From NCBI GenBank assembly GCA_963781555.1, contig CAWAGB010000006.1, forward strand, positions 124,001-188,000: 64,000 nucleotides of DNA, read 5' to 3'. Source of the stretch: JAICQM01 sp963781555 (GTDB taxonomy: Bacteria; Chloroflexota; Limnocylindria; QHBO01). Below are positions 1 through 16,593 of the stretch, piece after piece; position 1 is the first letter of the stretch; each line of letters begins with the position of its first letter. The notes beneath the pieces are model-generated. The model ran no database searches and was not told where the DNA came from. It saw nothing but the letters and a program-made list of their open reading frames with translations. Position numbers and translations under genes: made by a program.

Positions 1-7
1 GACGAGC

Positions 8-739
8 GTGAAATACGCCCGCGAGGGGACCCCTGCATCCGCGGGTAGCGTCCTGCTGGTGGTCGGCGCATCCCTGGCGGCGGCGATCGCCATCGCCCTG
101 GTGACGCGCTACCGGCGCCGCTGGGTGGCCCACCTCACCGCCGCCATCCTGCTCGTGGCCTCGGTCGCGGTGACGGTGGCGACGCTGACGGTGCCGGTCG
201 CGGCGCCGGGCTACAGCGTCGACACGATCGGCATTCCCGTCGGCGCGGCGATGCCCGCGGACCTGCGGATCCTGACCCCGCCGTTCAACATCGTCGGCGC
301 CTTCGCGCTCGTCTTCGGGGCGGTGTACTCGGCCTTCATCTTCATGCCGAAGGCCCGGCTGATGCGCGTGACCAGCACGACGCCGGTGATCGGGGCCGTC
401 GGGCGCGCCGCGGCAGTCGTGGTCAACTTCGTGGCCTCGCTGCCCGGCGCGTGGCGCGCCCTGCGGGCCGGGACGCTGAACTCGCGCGTGCCGGCCACGC
501 TGCTCATCGCGCTGGGCGGATTCATCCCGGGCTGGACGAGCGGCCTGAACCGGTTCGGCATCACCTGGTCCTTCTTCATCGGTGAGCTGGCGGGGGTGGT
601 GCTCATCTTCCTGGGATTCCTCGTCAGCATCGAGGTCTTCAGCGACGTGCGTCTGCCGTTCACCCGGATCGTGCTGGCCCGCCGCGGGCACCCCGCGCGC
701 GAGCGTGACGTCGTTGACAGTCAGGGCCGCCCGGCCTAG
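8..739 (+). CDS. Multi-pass membrane protein of unknown function (start may lie upstream of the window)
   Basis: I do not recognise this protein. The first in-frame start is a GTG at base 8, but the frame stays open to the window edge, so the true start may be missing. About five hydrophobic segments are visible: residues about 13-34, 41-62, 93-113, 160-175 and 185-205. Short basic stretches (RYRRR, RRGH) suit cytoplasmic loops. It ends in the promoter that drives rpmG and secE. The location suggests nothing specific about its job. It could be a sensor or transporter subunit, but no catalytic motif is seen. Confidence 0.6.
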   Translation: MKYAREGTPASAGSVLLVVGASLAAAIAIALVTRYRRRWVAHLTAAILLVASVAVTVATLTVPVAAPGYSVDTIGIPVGAAMPADLRILTPPFNIVGAFALVFGAVYSAFIFMPKARLMRVTSTTPVIGAVGRAAAVVVNFVASLPGAWRALRAGTLNSRVPATLLIALGGFIPGWTSGLNRFGITWSFFIGELAGVVLIFLGFLVSIEVFSDVRLPFTRIVLARRGHPARERDVVDSQGRPA

Positions 740-742
740 AAT
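714..742 (+). promoter_or_regulatory. Consensus sigma-70-type promoter for the rpmG-trnW-secE-nusG unit
   Basis: A perfect -35 TTGACA (714-719) and a -10 TAGAAT (737-742) are separated by 17 bases. The -10 overlaps the stop codon of the upstream membrane-protein gene, so the promoter sits inside coding sequence. It leaves a leader of about 105 bases before rpmG. Confidence 0.75.
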
Positions 743-853
743 CAAGCGGCTTTCCCCCCGGCGCCCGGCCGTACTGGCGCGTGAGCGGCTATCCGTCACG
801 CATCGGTCCATTCATCGGTCTGCGGAGGGGATGATTCGAGTGAAGGACATCAC

Positions 854-1018
854 GTGGCCAAGGCCGAAAATCGTCCGGTGATCGCCCTGGCGTGCACTAC
901 CTGCAAGGAGCGCACGTACAGCACCCGGAAGAACAAGCGAAACGACCCCGGTCGGTTGGAGCTCAACAAGTACTGCCCGCGCTGCCGGCAGCACACGCCC
1001 CACCGGGAGACGAAGTAG
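854..1018 (+). CDS. rpmG: 50S ribosomal protein L33 (bL33)
   Basis: This is a 54-residue protein with a GTG start, and it is too short for a typical ORF cut-off. It carries two CxxC pairs (CTTCKER and CPRCR), so it is the zinc-binding form of L33, a small basic protein of the large subunit near the E site. The ending HTPHRETK is typical of the family. It lies immediately upstream of tRNA-Trp, secE and nusG, the usual bacterial order, and is probably cotranscribed with them from the promoter at 714-742. Confidence 0.93.
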   Translation: MAKAENRPVIALACTTCKERTYSTRKNKRNDPGRLELNKYCPRCRQHTPHRETK

Positions 1019-1033
1019 GAGCGGGTTGCGCGG

Positions 1034-1109
1034 AGGGGTGTAGCTCAATTGGTAGAGCACTGGTCTCCAAAACCAGCGGTTGCAGGTTCGAGTCCTGTCG
1101 CCCCTGCCA
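1034..1109 (+). tRNA. trnW: tRNA-Trp (anticodon CCA), CCA end encoded
   Basis: A complete cloverleaf can be folded. The acceptor stem AGGGGTG pairs with CGCCCCT, the D arm contains AGCTCAATTGGTAGAGC, the anticodon stem CTGGT/ACCAG holds the loop CTCCAAA (anticodon CCA), and the T arm has GGTTCGAGTCC. The discriminator G is followed by a genome-encoded CCA (1107-1109). Its place between rpmG and secE is the common arrangement in many bacteria. Confidence 0.96.
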
Positions 1110-1160
1110 CTTCACGCACCGATCCGACCGCACGCACATGACGAGGAGCACGCACACATC

Positions 1161-1346
1161 GTGGTAACTGGCCTCCGCCGGTATTTCGCAGAGAGCTGGT
1201 CCGAGCTCAAGAAGGTCGCCTGGCCGACCCGTGAGACGGTCATCCGGCTGACCCTGCTCGTCCTCGCGGTGTCCATCGCGGTGGGCGCCTACATCGCCGT
1301 GCTCGACCTCCTGCTCCACACCGCCCTCGACCAGTCGGTGCTCTAG
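1161..1346 (+). CDS. secE: Preprotein translocase subunit SecE
   Basis: SecE is the small essential clamp of the SecYEG channel in the inner membrane. The 61-residue product has the conserved cytoplasmic amphipathic part with ESWSELKKVAWPTRE, followed by one membrane span (about residues 31-55), as in single-span SecE proteins. The GTG at 1161 is chosen because it gives normal family length and has a GAGGAGC ribosome-binding site upstream. Longer in-frame versions run back through the tRNA. nusG follows two bases after the stop. SecY is encoded at about 30 kb. Confidence 0.93.
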   Translation: MVTGLRRYFAESWSELKKVAWPTRETVIRLTLLVLAVSIAVGAYIAVLDLLLHTALDQSVL

Positions 1347-1348
1347 CC

Positions 1349-1960
1349 ATGGCCGAAGAGACGCGCGTCAACGAGGCCCATGAGGCAGCCCGCCTCTCCC
1401 GTGAGGCGCCCCGTGCCGACGAGCTCCCCGCCACCAGCGCGAAGCAGTGGTACGTCATCCACACCTACTCGGGCTACGAGAACAAGGTGAAGGCGAACCT
1501 CGAGCACCGCATCGAGTCGATGGGCGTGGAGGATCAGATCTTCCAGGTTCTCGTCCCGATGGAGGAGGAGATCGAGATCAAGAACGGGCAGCGGATGACC
1601 GTCAACAAGAAGGTCTTCCCCGGCTACGTGCTGGTCGAGATGTCGATGACCGACGAGAGCTGGTACGTGGTGCGCAATACCCCCGGCGTGACCTCCTTCG
1701 TGGGCTCGGGCAACCGCCCGATGCCGCTCGAGGAGAACGAGGTCAAGAAGATCCTCAAGCACATGGGGGTCGAGACGCCGAAGTTCAAGGTCCAGTTCGC
1801 CAAGGGCCAGAGCGTGCGCGTCAAGGACGGCCCGTTCGCCGAGTTCATCGGCACCGTCGATGAGGTCAACCCGGAGAAGAACAAGGTCAAGGTGCTGGTC
1901 AGCATCTTCGGCCGCGAGACCCCGGTCGAGCTCGACTTCCTGCAGATCGACAAGCTCTAG
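1349..1960 (+). CDS. nusG: Transcription termination/antitermination factor NusG
   Basis: NusG binds the RNA polymerase clamp, suppresses pausing and links transcription to Rho or to the ribosome. The 203-residue protein has an acidic variable N-terminus of about 30 residues, then the NGN domain beginning KQWYVIHTYSGYENKV, and a C-terminal KOW domain with GQSVRVKDGPFAEFIGTV. The length matches the family plus the short N-terminal extension. It sits two bases after secE. The next gene, rplK, is 135 bases downstream, after a gap holding an AT-rich palindrome. Confidence 0.96.
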   Translation: MAEETRVNEAHEAARLSREAPRADELPATSAKQWYVIHTYSGYENKVKANLEHRIESMGVEDQIFQVLVPMEEEIEIKNGQRMTVNKKVFPGYVLVEMSMTDESWYVVRNTPGVTSFVGSGNRPMPLEENEVKKILKHMGVETPKFKVQFAKGQSVRVKDGPFAEFIGTVDEVNPEKNKVKVLVSIFGRETPVELDFLQIDKL

Positions 1961-1980
1961 GCACACCGTCGCCGCGGCGC

Positions 1981-1999
1981 CGTATATGCGGCATATACG
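1981..1999. promoter_or_regulatory. 19-base perfect AT-rich palindrome between nusG and rplK
   Basis: CGTATATGC and GCATATACG are perfect inverted copies around a single central G. The element stands out because its half-sites are AT-rich in otherwise strongly GC-rich DNA. It lies about 97 bases before the rplK start. It could be an operator for a dimeric regulator or a transcribed hairpin. The sequence alone does not decide. Confidence 0.5.
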
Positions 2000-2095
2000 C
2001 AGCCGCACGACCACATACCCAGGCGGCGCGAGCGCGTCGCCATCACAGCGAGAGGGAGGGGCACGAGCCCCGTCAGCACCTCGGAGGAATGACAC

Positions 2096-2521
2096 TTGGC
2101 AAAGAAGATTCGCGCCACGCTCAAGGTGCAGGCACCTGCCGGGCAGGCGACCGCGGCACCGCCGGTGGGCCCCGCCCTCGGCCAGCACGGCATCAACATC
2201 ATGGAGTTCATCAAGGCCTTCAATGAGCGCACCGCCGACCTGCGCGGCTACGTCGTTCCGGCCGAGATCACGGTCTTCGAGGACCGCTCCTTCACCTTCA
2301 TCACCAAGGCCCCGCTGGCCGCCGCGCTGCTGAAGCGCGCCGCCGGCGTCGAGTCCGGCAGCTCGGTCCCGAACAAGGAGAAGGTCGGGCGCGTCTCGCA
2401 GGCGCAGCTGCGCGAGATCGCGGAGCTCAAGATGGCCGACCTGAACGCCAACACCGTCGAGCAGGCGATGCGCATCATCGCCGGCACCGCGCGCAGCATG
2501 GGCATCGAGGTGACCGCCTGA
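2096..2521 (+). CDS. rplK: 50S ribosomal protein L11 (uL11)
   Basis: L11 forms the GTPase-associated centre with 23S rRNA and L10/L12. The 141-residue protein starts at TTG 2096, spaced after a TCGGAGGAAT ribosome-binding site. The nearby ATG at 2089 is in another frame. The N-terminal domain has the Pro-rich helix typical of L11 (GPALGQHGINIMEF) and the C-terminal rRNA-binding domain ends with GTARSMGIEV. Its stop TGA overlaps the ATG of rplA by one base, indicating translational coupling. Confidence 0.96.
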   Translation: MAKKIRATLKVQAPAGQATAAPPVGPALGQHGINIMEFIKAFNERTADLRGYVVPAEITVFEDRSFTFITKAPLAAALLKRAAGVESGSSVPNKEKVGRVSQAQLREIAELKMADLNANTVEQAMRIIAGTARSMGIEVTA

Positions 2522-3225
2522 TGGGCCACGGCAAGAAGTACCTCGAGGCGGCCAAGCTGGTCGACGTCGATCGTCGCTACGAGATCGCCGACGCGGCCGA
2601 GCTGATTCCGCAGCTCTCGTTCACCAAGTTCGACTCGACCATCGAGGCGCACCTGCGGCTCGGCGTCGACCCGCGCCACGCCGACCAGCTGGTGCGTGGC
2701 ACGGTCGTCCTGCCGCACGGCACCGGCCGCACGAGCCGCGTCGTCGTCTTCGCCCAGGGGGAGAAGGCCCAGGAGGCCCTCCGCGCCGGTGCCGACGAGG
2801 TCGGCGGCGACGACCTGATGAAGAAGATCGATGCCGGCTGGTTCGAGTTCGACGTGGCGATCGCCACTCCGGACATGATGGGTACCGTGGGACGTCTGGG
2901 GAAGAAGCTCGGGCCGCGCGGCCTGATGCCGAATCCGAAGTCGGGCACGGTGACCTTCGATATCGAGCGCGCCGTGGGGGAGGTCAAGTCCGGACGGATC
3001 GAGTTCAAGGTCGACCGGGCGGGCATCGTGCACGCCCCCGTGGGCCGTGCCTCGTTCACCCCGGCCCAGCTGACCGCCAACGTCGCGGCCCTGGTGGACG
3101 CGGTGAACCGCGCCAAGCCGACCGGTGCCAAGGGCACCTACATGCGCACCCTGACCCTGGCGCCGACCATGGGACCCGGCGTGCGCATCGACATCGGTTC
3201 TGCGCTGCAGGCGGCCAACGCCTAG
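2521..3225 (+). CDS. rplA: 50S ribosomal protein L1 (uL1)
   Basis: L1 forms the mobile L1 stalk and commonly represses its own operon by binding mRNA. The 234-residue product has normal length and contains the diagnostic stretch around MGTVGRLGKKLGPRGLMPN and GTKGTYMRTLTL-like sequence near the end. The start ATG overlaps the rplK stop. A 221-base leader with several hairpins follows before rplJ. Confidence 0.96.
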   Translation: MGHGKKYLEAAKLVDVDRRYEIADAAELIPQLSFTKFDSTIEAHLRLGVDPRHADQLVRGTVVLPHGTGRTSRVVVFAQGEKAQEALRAGADEVGGDDLMKKIDAGWFEFDVAIATPDMMGTVGRLGKKLGPRGLMPNPKSGTVTFDIERAVGEVKSGRIEFKVDRAGIVHAPVGRASFTPAQLTANVAALVDAVNRAKPTGAKGTYMRTLTLAPTMGPGVRIDIGSALQAANA

Positions 3226-3446
3226 AATGGGCAACCCGCGGGCCGGTGCCCGCGCTCCGAACTGAAGATACGAAGCCACAGACCGCGATGCGTCCGGGTG
3301 GAACCCCCGGCCAATTCAGTGATCACTTGAATCACGGGGCACGCGCAGGCACGAACGACCACTCGGGCGCCTGCGCCCATGACGGTCCTCGCGCCATGTG
3401 CGTGAGGACCGTTTCGCATATCCATGGAGGTGGACCAACCGAACGT
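3226..3446 (+). promoter_or_regulatory. Structured leader upstream of rplJ (candidate L10 autoregulatory leader)
   Basis: This 221-base untranslated stretch holds at least two clear stem-loops: GCGCAGGC (3343-3350) with GCCTGCGC (3369-3376), and a 13-pair stem 3382-3394/3400-3412 with a five-base loop, followed by TTTCGC. An ATTCA/TGAAT-flanked GTGATCAC dyad lies near 3314-3332. Many bacteria have a leader here that binds the L10-L12 complex and shuts off rplJ-rplL. Position and structure fit, but no covariance model was run. Confidence 0.55.
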
Positions 3447-3989
3447 ATGCCGACCGATGAGAAGCGCCAGGCTGTCACCGAGCTCGCGGACCTGCTCCGC
3501 ACCAGCTCGGCCATGGCCGTGGCCGACTACCGGGGCCTCAAGGTCTCCGAGATGCAATCGGTCCGGAAGTCCCTGCGGGACGCCGGCGTGCAGCTGCATG
3601 TCGCCAAGAACCGCCTGCTGAAGATCGCCGCCGACGAGGCGGGTACCGATGAGCTCAAGCCGATGCTCACCGGCCCGACCGCGCTGGCCACGACCGTCGG
3701 CGACGAGGCGGCGCTGGCAAAGGCGCTCCAGGAGGCCTTCCGGCCGTACAGCCGCGTGGTCACCCTGCGGGGTGGGATGCTCGGCAGCCGTGCCATCGAC
3801 ACGGCACAGCTGTCACGCCTCGCGTCGCTGCCGCCGCGCGAGGAGCTGCTGGCCAAGGTGGCCGGCGGCATGGCAGCGCCCATCAGCGGGATGGCCGGCG
3901 TGCTCGCCGCCAACCTGCGCAACCTGGTCGGGGTGCTCAGCGCCGTGGCCGACAAGAAGCGAGAGACGGAGGGCGGCGCGGCCGCCTGA
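3447..3989 (+). CDS. rplJ: 50S ribosomal protein L10 (uL10)
   Basis: L10 anchors L12 dimers to the stalk base. The 180-residue version starting at ATG 3447 (MPTDEKRQAV) is preferred. The frame stays open further upstream, but that part lies in the leader and resembles no L10. A TGGAGG motif lies about 14 bases upstream. The N-terminal rRNA-binding domain includes VADYRGLKVSEM and LHVAKNRLLKIA. The C-terminal helix that docks L12 follows. rplL starts 26 bases downstream. Confidence 0.95.
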   Translation: MPTDEKRQAVTELADLLRTSSAMAVADYRGLKVSEMQSVRKSLRDAGVQLHVAKNRLLKIAADEAGTDELKPMLTGPTALATTVGDEAALAKALQEAFRPYSRVVTLRGGMLGSRAIDTAQLSRLASLPPREELLAKVAGGMAAPISGMAGVLAANLRNLVGVLSAVADKKRETEGGAAA

Positions 3990-4015
3990 CCCCGACACAG
4001 GAGACGAACACACCA

Positions 4016-4411
4016 ATGGCTACCAAGACCCTGGACAAGGACACCATCCTCGAGGCGATCGACAACATGACCGTCCTCGAGCTCTCCGACCTGGTGAAGG
4101 CCTTCGAGGAGCGCTACGGCGTCTCGGCCGCCGCACCGGTTGCCGTCGCGGCCGCCCCGGCCGCCGGTGGTGACGGCGCAGCCGCCGCGACCGAGGAGCA
4201 GAGCGAGTTCGACGCGGTCCTGACCGATGTCGGCGCCAACAAGATCCTCGTCATCAAGGCGGTCCGCGAGCTGACCGGCCTTGGCCTCAAGGAGGCGAAG
4301 GACCTCGTCGACGCCGCCCCCAAGGCGGTCAAGGAGGGCGTCGCCAAGGAAGAGGCGGAGCAGGTCAAGGAGAAGCTGGCCGAGGCCGGCGCCACCGTCG
4401 AGATCAAGTAG
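4016..4411 (+). CDS. rplL: 50S ribosomal protein L7/L12 (bL12)
   Basis: L12 is the multicopy stalk protein that recruits translational GTPases. The 131 residues comprise an N-terminal dimerisation region (ILEAIDNMTVLELSDLVKAF), an Ala-rich flexible hinge (about residues 40-60) and the C-terminal factor-binding domain with KILVIKAVRELTGLGLKEAK. The length is normal. A strong hairpin 33 bases after the stop probably ends the rplJ-rplL transcript. Confidence 0.97.
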   Translation: MATKTLDKDTILEAIDNMTVLELSDLVKAFEERYGVSAAAPVAVAAAPAAGGDGAAAATEEQSEFDAVLTDVGANKILVIKAVRELTGLGLKEAKDLVDAAPKAVKEGVAKEEAEQVKEKLAEAGATVEIK

Positions 4412-4444
4412 CTCGACGGGGGATCTCCCCACCCACGGCGACCA

Positions 4445-4472
4445 ACGAGCCGGCCCATTTGGGCCGGCTCGT
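4445..4472 (+). terminator. Hairpin terminator after rplL
   Basis: A perfect 12-pair GC-rich stem (ACGAGCCGGCCC / GGGCCGGCTCGT) with loop ATTT follows rplL. There is no U-tract, as for the other terminator-like hairpins in this window. Confidence 0.7.
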
Positions 4473-4582
4473 CGCCATTCCCGGCGGCTGGCCAGCCCGT
4501 CCGTGAGGCCCAGCGTACCGGGCGGATTGGTACCCATGCCGCATGGCGGACGCGGCGCCGCGGAACCGATACTGGTCGACAC

Positions 4583-5077
4583 ATGCCGCGCCGCCTCGGG
4601 CGCCGCCCCGCGACCGCGCCGACGGAAGGGGCGGACGCCGATCTGGACCAGCGATCCCGTGCCGCGTGGGGCCTCGACCCCGCCCAGTGGCGGCCGGTCG
4701 GCACCTTCAGCGCGGTCAGTCGCCGCGCCATCCTGATCTGGCGCACCGACGGCGCGCCCGCCTCCGGAGACGTTGCGCTGCGCGCCCGACGGGCCTACGA
4801 CCGCCTCGGCGAGTTGGGCGTCACGCTCACCGCGGCCGAGACGGAGCGGGGGATCGAGGTGACCCTCCCGCTGAGCCGGGTCGGCGTCGCGCTGCGCACC
4901 CTCGGGGAGTGGATGATCCTGCCGGAGATGCTGTGCGTGGATGACGTGCCGGCCGACGACCTGCGCCGGCTGCGCCGCGAGGTGGCGACGTGGCGGGGAC
5001 GCGTTGAGCTCGAGATCGGCGCCCTTCACGAGAGCGACCCGGTGGCCGAGCTGAGGGCCCGCATCCGCCTCTCCTGA
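4583..5077 (+). CDS. Hypothetical protein (164 residues)
   Basis: I do not recognise this protein. The frame shows the strong GC third-position bias of neighbouring genes and is closed by TGA just before typA, which supports it being real. It is soluble, with no membrane segment or signal peptide. The C-terminal half looks helical (PADDLRRLRREVATWRGRVE). A GATACT hexamer lies nine bases before the ATG, so the mRNA could be leaderless. It lies between the rplL terminator and typA. Confidence 0.55.
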   Translation: MPRRLGRRPATAPTEGADADLDQRSRAAWGLDPAQWRPVGTFSAVSRRAILIWRTDGAPASGDVALRARRAYDRLGELGVTLTAAETERGIEVTLPLSRVGVALRTLGEWMILPEMLCVDDVPADDLRRLRREVATWRGRVELEIGALHESDPVAELRARIRLS

Positions 5078-5087
5078 CGCTTCGGTG

Positions 5088-5122
5088 TATCCTCGGGGGG
5101 TCCCGCACGGCGTCCGCCGTGC
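5088..5122 (+). promoter_or_regulatory. Candidate -10 and 5' hairpin upstream of typA
   Basis: An extended -10-like TGTATCCT (TATCCT at 5088-5093) is followed by a seven-pair hairpin GCACGGC-GTCC-GCCGTGC (5105-5122) that ends six bases before the first ATG of typA. No good -35 is visible. Confidence 0.35.
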
Positions 5123-5128
5123 CACCCC

Positions 5129-7027
<1,899 letters not shown>

Positions 7028-7032
7028 CCGAG

Positions 7033-7671
7033 GTGAGCACCGGATTCCGCATCGAGCGGGCGGAGGGGCCGCTGCTGCTCGCCGACATCGGCGGCTACAC
7101 CAGCTTCCTGCAGGACGTGGCGGTCGCCCATCGCGACGACGCGTTCGCGGACGGGGCCGTGCCGGAGGCATATCGGCTCATGTCGAGCCTCCTAGACGGG
7201 ATCGTGTCCAAGGTCGTGCCGCCGTTCTCGCTGGCCAAGCTGGAGGGGGACGCGGTCTTCGCCATCGCGTCCGCGGCCGACGAGGTGCCCACCGGCGAGG
7301 CACTGCTGGACTGCCTGCGCGCGTGCCATGCCGATTTCCGCGCACACCTGGCCGATGTGGGCGAGGTGTGGACCTGCACCTGCACTGCCTGCCTGCGGGC
7401 CGAGGCGCTCGAGCTCAAGTTCGTGTTGCACAGCGGCTCGTACGTGATCCAGGAGATCGCCGGCAGTCGCGAGGTGACCGGCCCCGACGTGGTGATGGCG
7501 CATCGGCTGCTCAAGAACCACGCCGCGGAAACCCTCGGGAGTGGCGCCTACGCCCTCCTGACCGATGCCGCCGTGCGGCGCCTGGACGTGCCAACCGCTG
7601 GCGCCGTGCCGATCACCGAGACCTACGAGCACTACCAACCGATTGCGGGGCTCGTCTTCGCGGTCAGCTAG
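7033..7671 (+). CDS. DUF2652-type, nucleotide-cyclase-fold protein
   Basis: The 212-residue product resembles DUF2652 proteins, which share the class III nucleotide cyclase fold. LLADIGGYTSFL (about residue 18) matches the first metal-Asp motif and LEGDAVFAI the second. VTGPDVVMAHRLLKN lines up with the GxxVNxAxRL segment but has Asp in place of the usual Asn, so cyclase activity is doubtful. A cluster CTCTAC at about residue 116 is reminiscent of a metal site. GTG 7033 is chosen as the start because it lies just after the typA stop and gives a complete domain. The function is unknown; it may be a signalling or ligand-binding domain. Confidence 0.7.
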   Translation: MSTGFRIERAEGPLLLADIGGYTSFLQDVAVAHRDDAFADGAVPEAYRLMSSLLDGIVSKVVPPFSLAKLEGDAVFAIASAADEVPTGEALLDCLRACHADFRAHLADVGEVWTCTCTACLRAEALELKFVLHSGSYVIQEIAGSREVTGPDVVMAHRLLKNHAAETLGSGAYALLTDAAVRRLDVPTAGAVPITETYEHYQPIAGLVFAVS

Positions 7672-7688
7672 GGGAGAGGGCGCTTCAG

Positions 7689-7716
7689 TTGACGAAGTGC
7701 CTCATCCTGCTATACT
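7689..7716 (+). promoter_or_regulatory. Promoter of rpoB-rpoC
   Basis: TTGACG (7689-7694) and TATACT (7711-7716) are 16 bases apart. The bases after the -10 (CCTCTTTCGCGTGTCC) resemble those after the infA and rpsL promoters. An AAGGAGTCC ribosome-binding site precedes rpoB. Confidence 0.7.
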
Positions 7717-7765
7717 CCTCTTTCGCGTGTCCGCGTCCCACTATGCCCTTTTCAAGGAGTCCTGA

Positions 7766-11267
<3,502 letters not shown>

Positions 11268-11391
11268 CCGGGGCGCGGCGCCAGTCGCGGCGCCGCGACC
11301 CGCAGCCATCGGTACACCCGACGCCGAGGCTCGGTCAGCCTCGGCGCAGCTCGCCACACGCGGTCACCAGCCGCAGGAGTCGTAGCTGCAC

Positions 11392-15897
<4,506 letters not shown>

Positions 15898-15916
15898 CGT
15901 CGCTGACTCACCGCTG

Positions 15917-15946
15917 CGAAGGGCGGCCCGCGAGGGCCGCCCTTCG
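15917..15946 (+). terminator. Terminator hairpin after rpoC
   Basis: A 13-pair stem (CGAAGGGCGGCCC / GGGCCGCCCTTCG) is closed by a GCGA tetraloop of the GNRA class. No U-tract follows. It lies 20 bases after the rpoC stop and 25 bases before the rpsL promoter. Confidence 0.8.
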
Positions 15947-15970
15947 TGCGTCATGGTGGGCGTGCTTCGG

Positions 15971-16000
15971 TTGACACTCGATCGGGCCGAACCGTATACT
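15971..16000 (+). promoter_or_regulatory. Promoter of the rpsL-rpsG-fusA-tuf-S10 unit
   Basis: A perfect TTGACA (15971-15976) is followed after 18 bases by TATACT (15995-16000). A hairpin begins eight bases after the -10, close to where transcription should start. Confidence 0.8.
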
Positions 16001-16008
16001 TCCGCTTC

Positions 16009-16047
16009 GGTGTCCCGTGATTGGGACACCTTCGTGTGTGCCTTCCC
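16009..16047 (+). promoter_or_regulatory. 5' leader element: TSS-proximal hairpin plus GTGTGT/TTCCC motif (rpsL copy)
   Basis: GGTGTCCC (16009-16016) pairs perfectly with GGGACACC (16023-16030) over loop GTGATT. It is followed at once by CGTGTGTGCCTTCCC (16033-16047). The infA leader has the same arrangement at 32899-32935, so this looks like a shared 5' UTR element. About 120 bases of further leader precede rpsL, with no other structure recognised. Confidence 0.5.
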
Positions 16048-16169
16048 GGGCATATCCCGATGCAGCCGCAGAAGATTGATCGCCGCGAGCCGTCATGGCC
16101 CGCCGCGGGGCGGCAACATCGGTCCAGTCGACATCGATTCAGCAGTACGCGAACGCGCGAGGAACATCG

Positions 16170-16589
16170 TTGCCAACCATCAGCCAGCTGGTCCGCCACG
16201 GCAGGAAGCCGGTCAACAAGAAGGTCAAGGCGCCTGCGCTGCGCCGTACCTTCAACACGCTCCGCCAGACCGCTTCCGAGGGTCGTGGCGCCCCGCAGCG
16301 GCGTGGCGTCTGCCTCCAGGTGATGACCCGCACCCCGAAGAAGCCGAACTCGGCGCTTCGCAAGGTCGCGCGCGTGCGCCTGACCAACGGGATGGAGGTC
16401 ACCGCCTACATCCCCGGCATCGGCCATAACCTGCAGGAGCACTCCGTGGTCCTGGTGCGTGGTGGCCGCGTGAAGGACCTCCCGGCGGTCAAGTACCACA
16501 TCGTGCGCGGCACGCTCGACGCGGCCGGCGTTCGCGATCGCAAGCAGAGCCGCAGCAAGTACGGCGCGAAGTCGGCGGGGAAGGCGTAG
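16170..16589 (+). CDS. rpsL: 30S ribosomal protein S12 (uS12)
   Basis: S12 sits at the decoding centre and is the site of streptomycin-resistance changes. TTG 16170 (MPTISQLVRHGRKP) is the preferred start: it gives the family N-terminus and follows GCGAGGAAC. An in-frame ATG at 16095 would add 25 unrelated residues. TPKKPNSALRKVARVRLTNG and PGIGHNLQEHSVVLVRGGRV are the conserved core. The 139 residues are slightly long, with a C-terminal basic tail. It opens the str operon. Confidence 0.95.
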   Translation: MPTISQLVRHGRKPVNKKVKAPALRRTFNTLRQTASEGRGAPQRRGVCLQVMTRTPKKPNSALRKVARVRLTNGMEVTAYIPGIGHNLQEHSVVLVRGGRVKDLPAVKYHIVRGTLDAAGVRDRKQSRSKYGAKSAGKA

Positions 16590-16593
16590 CAAG

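Noticed and set aside
1080..1346. Longer SecE starting inside tRNA-Trp
   Set aside because: The extra 27 residues are translated tRNA sequence. GTG 1161 gives normal length and has a ribosome-binding site.
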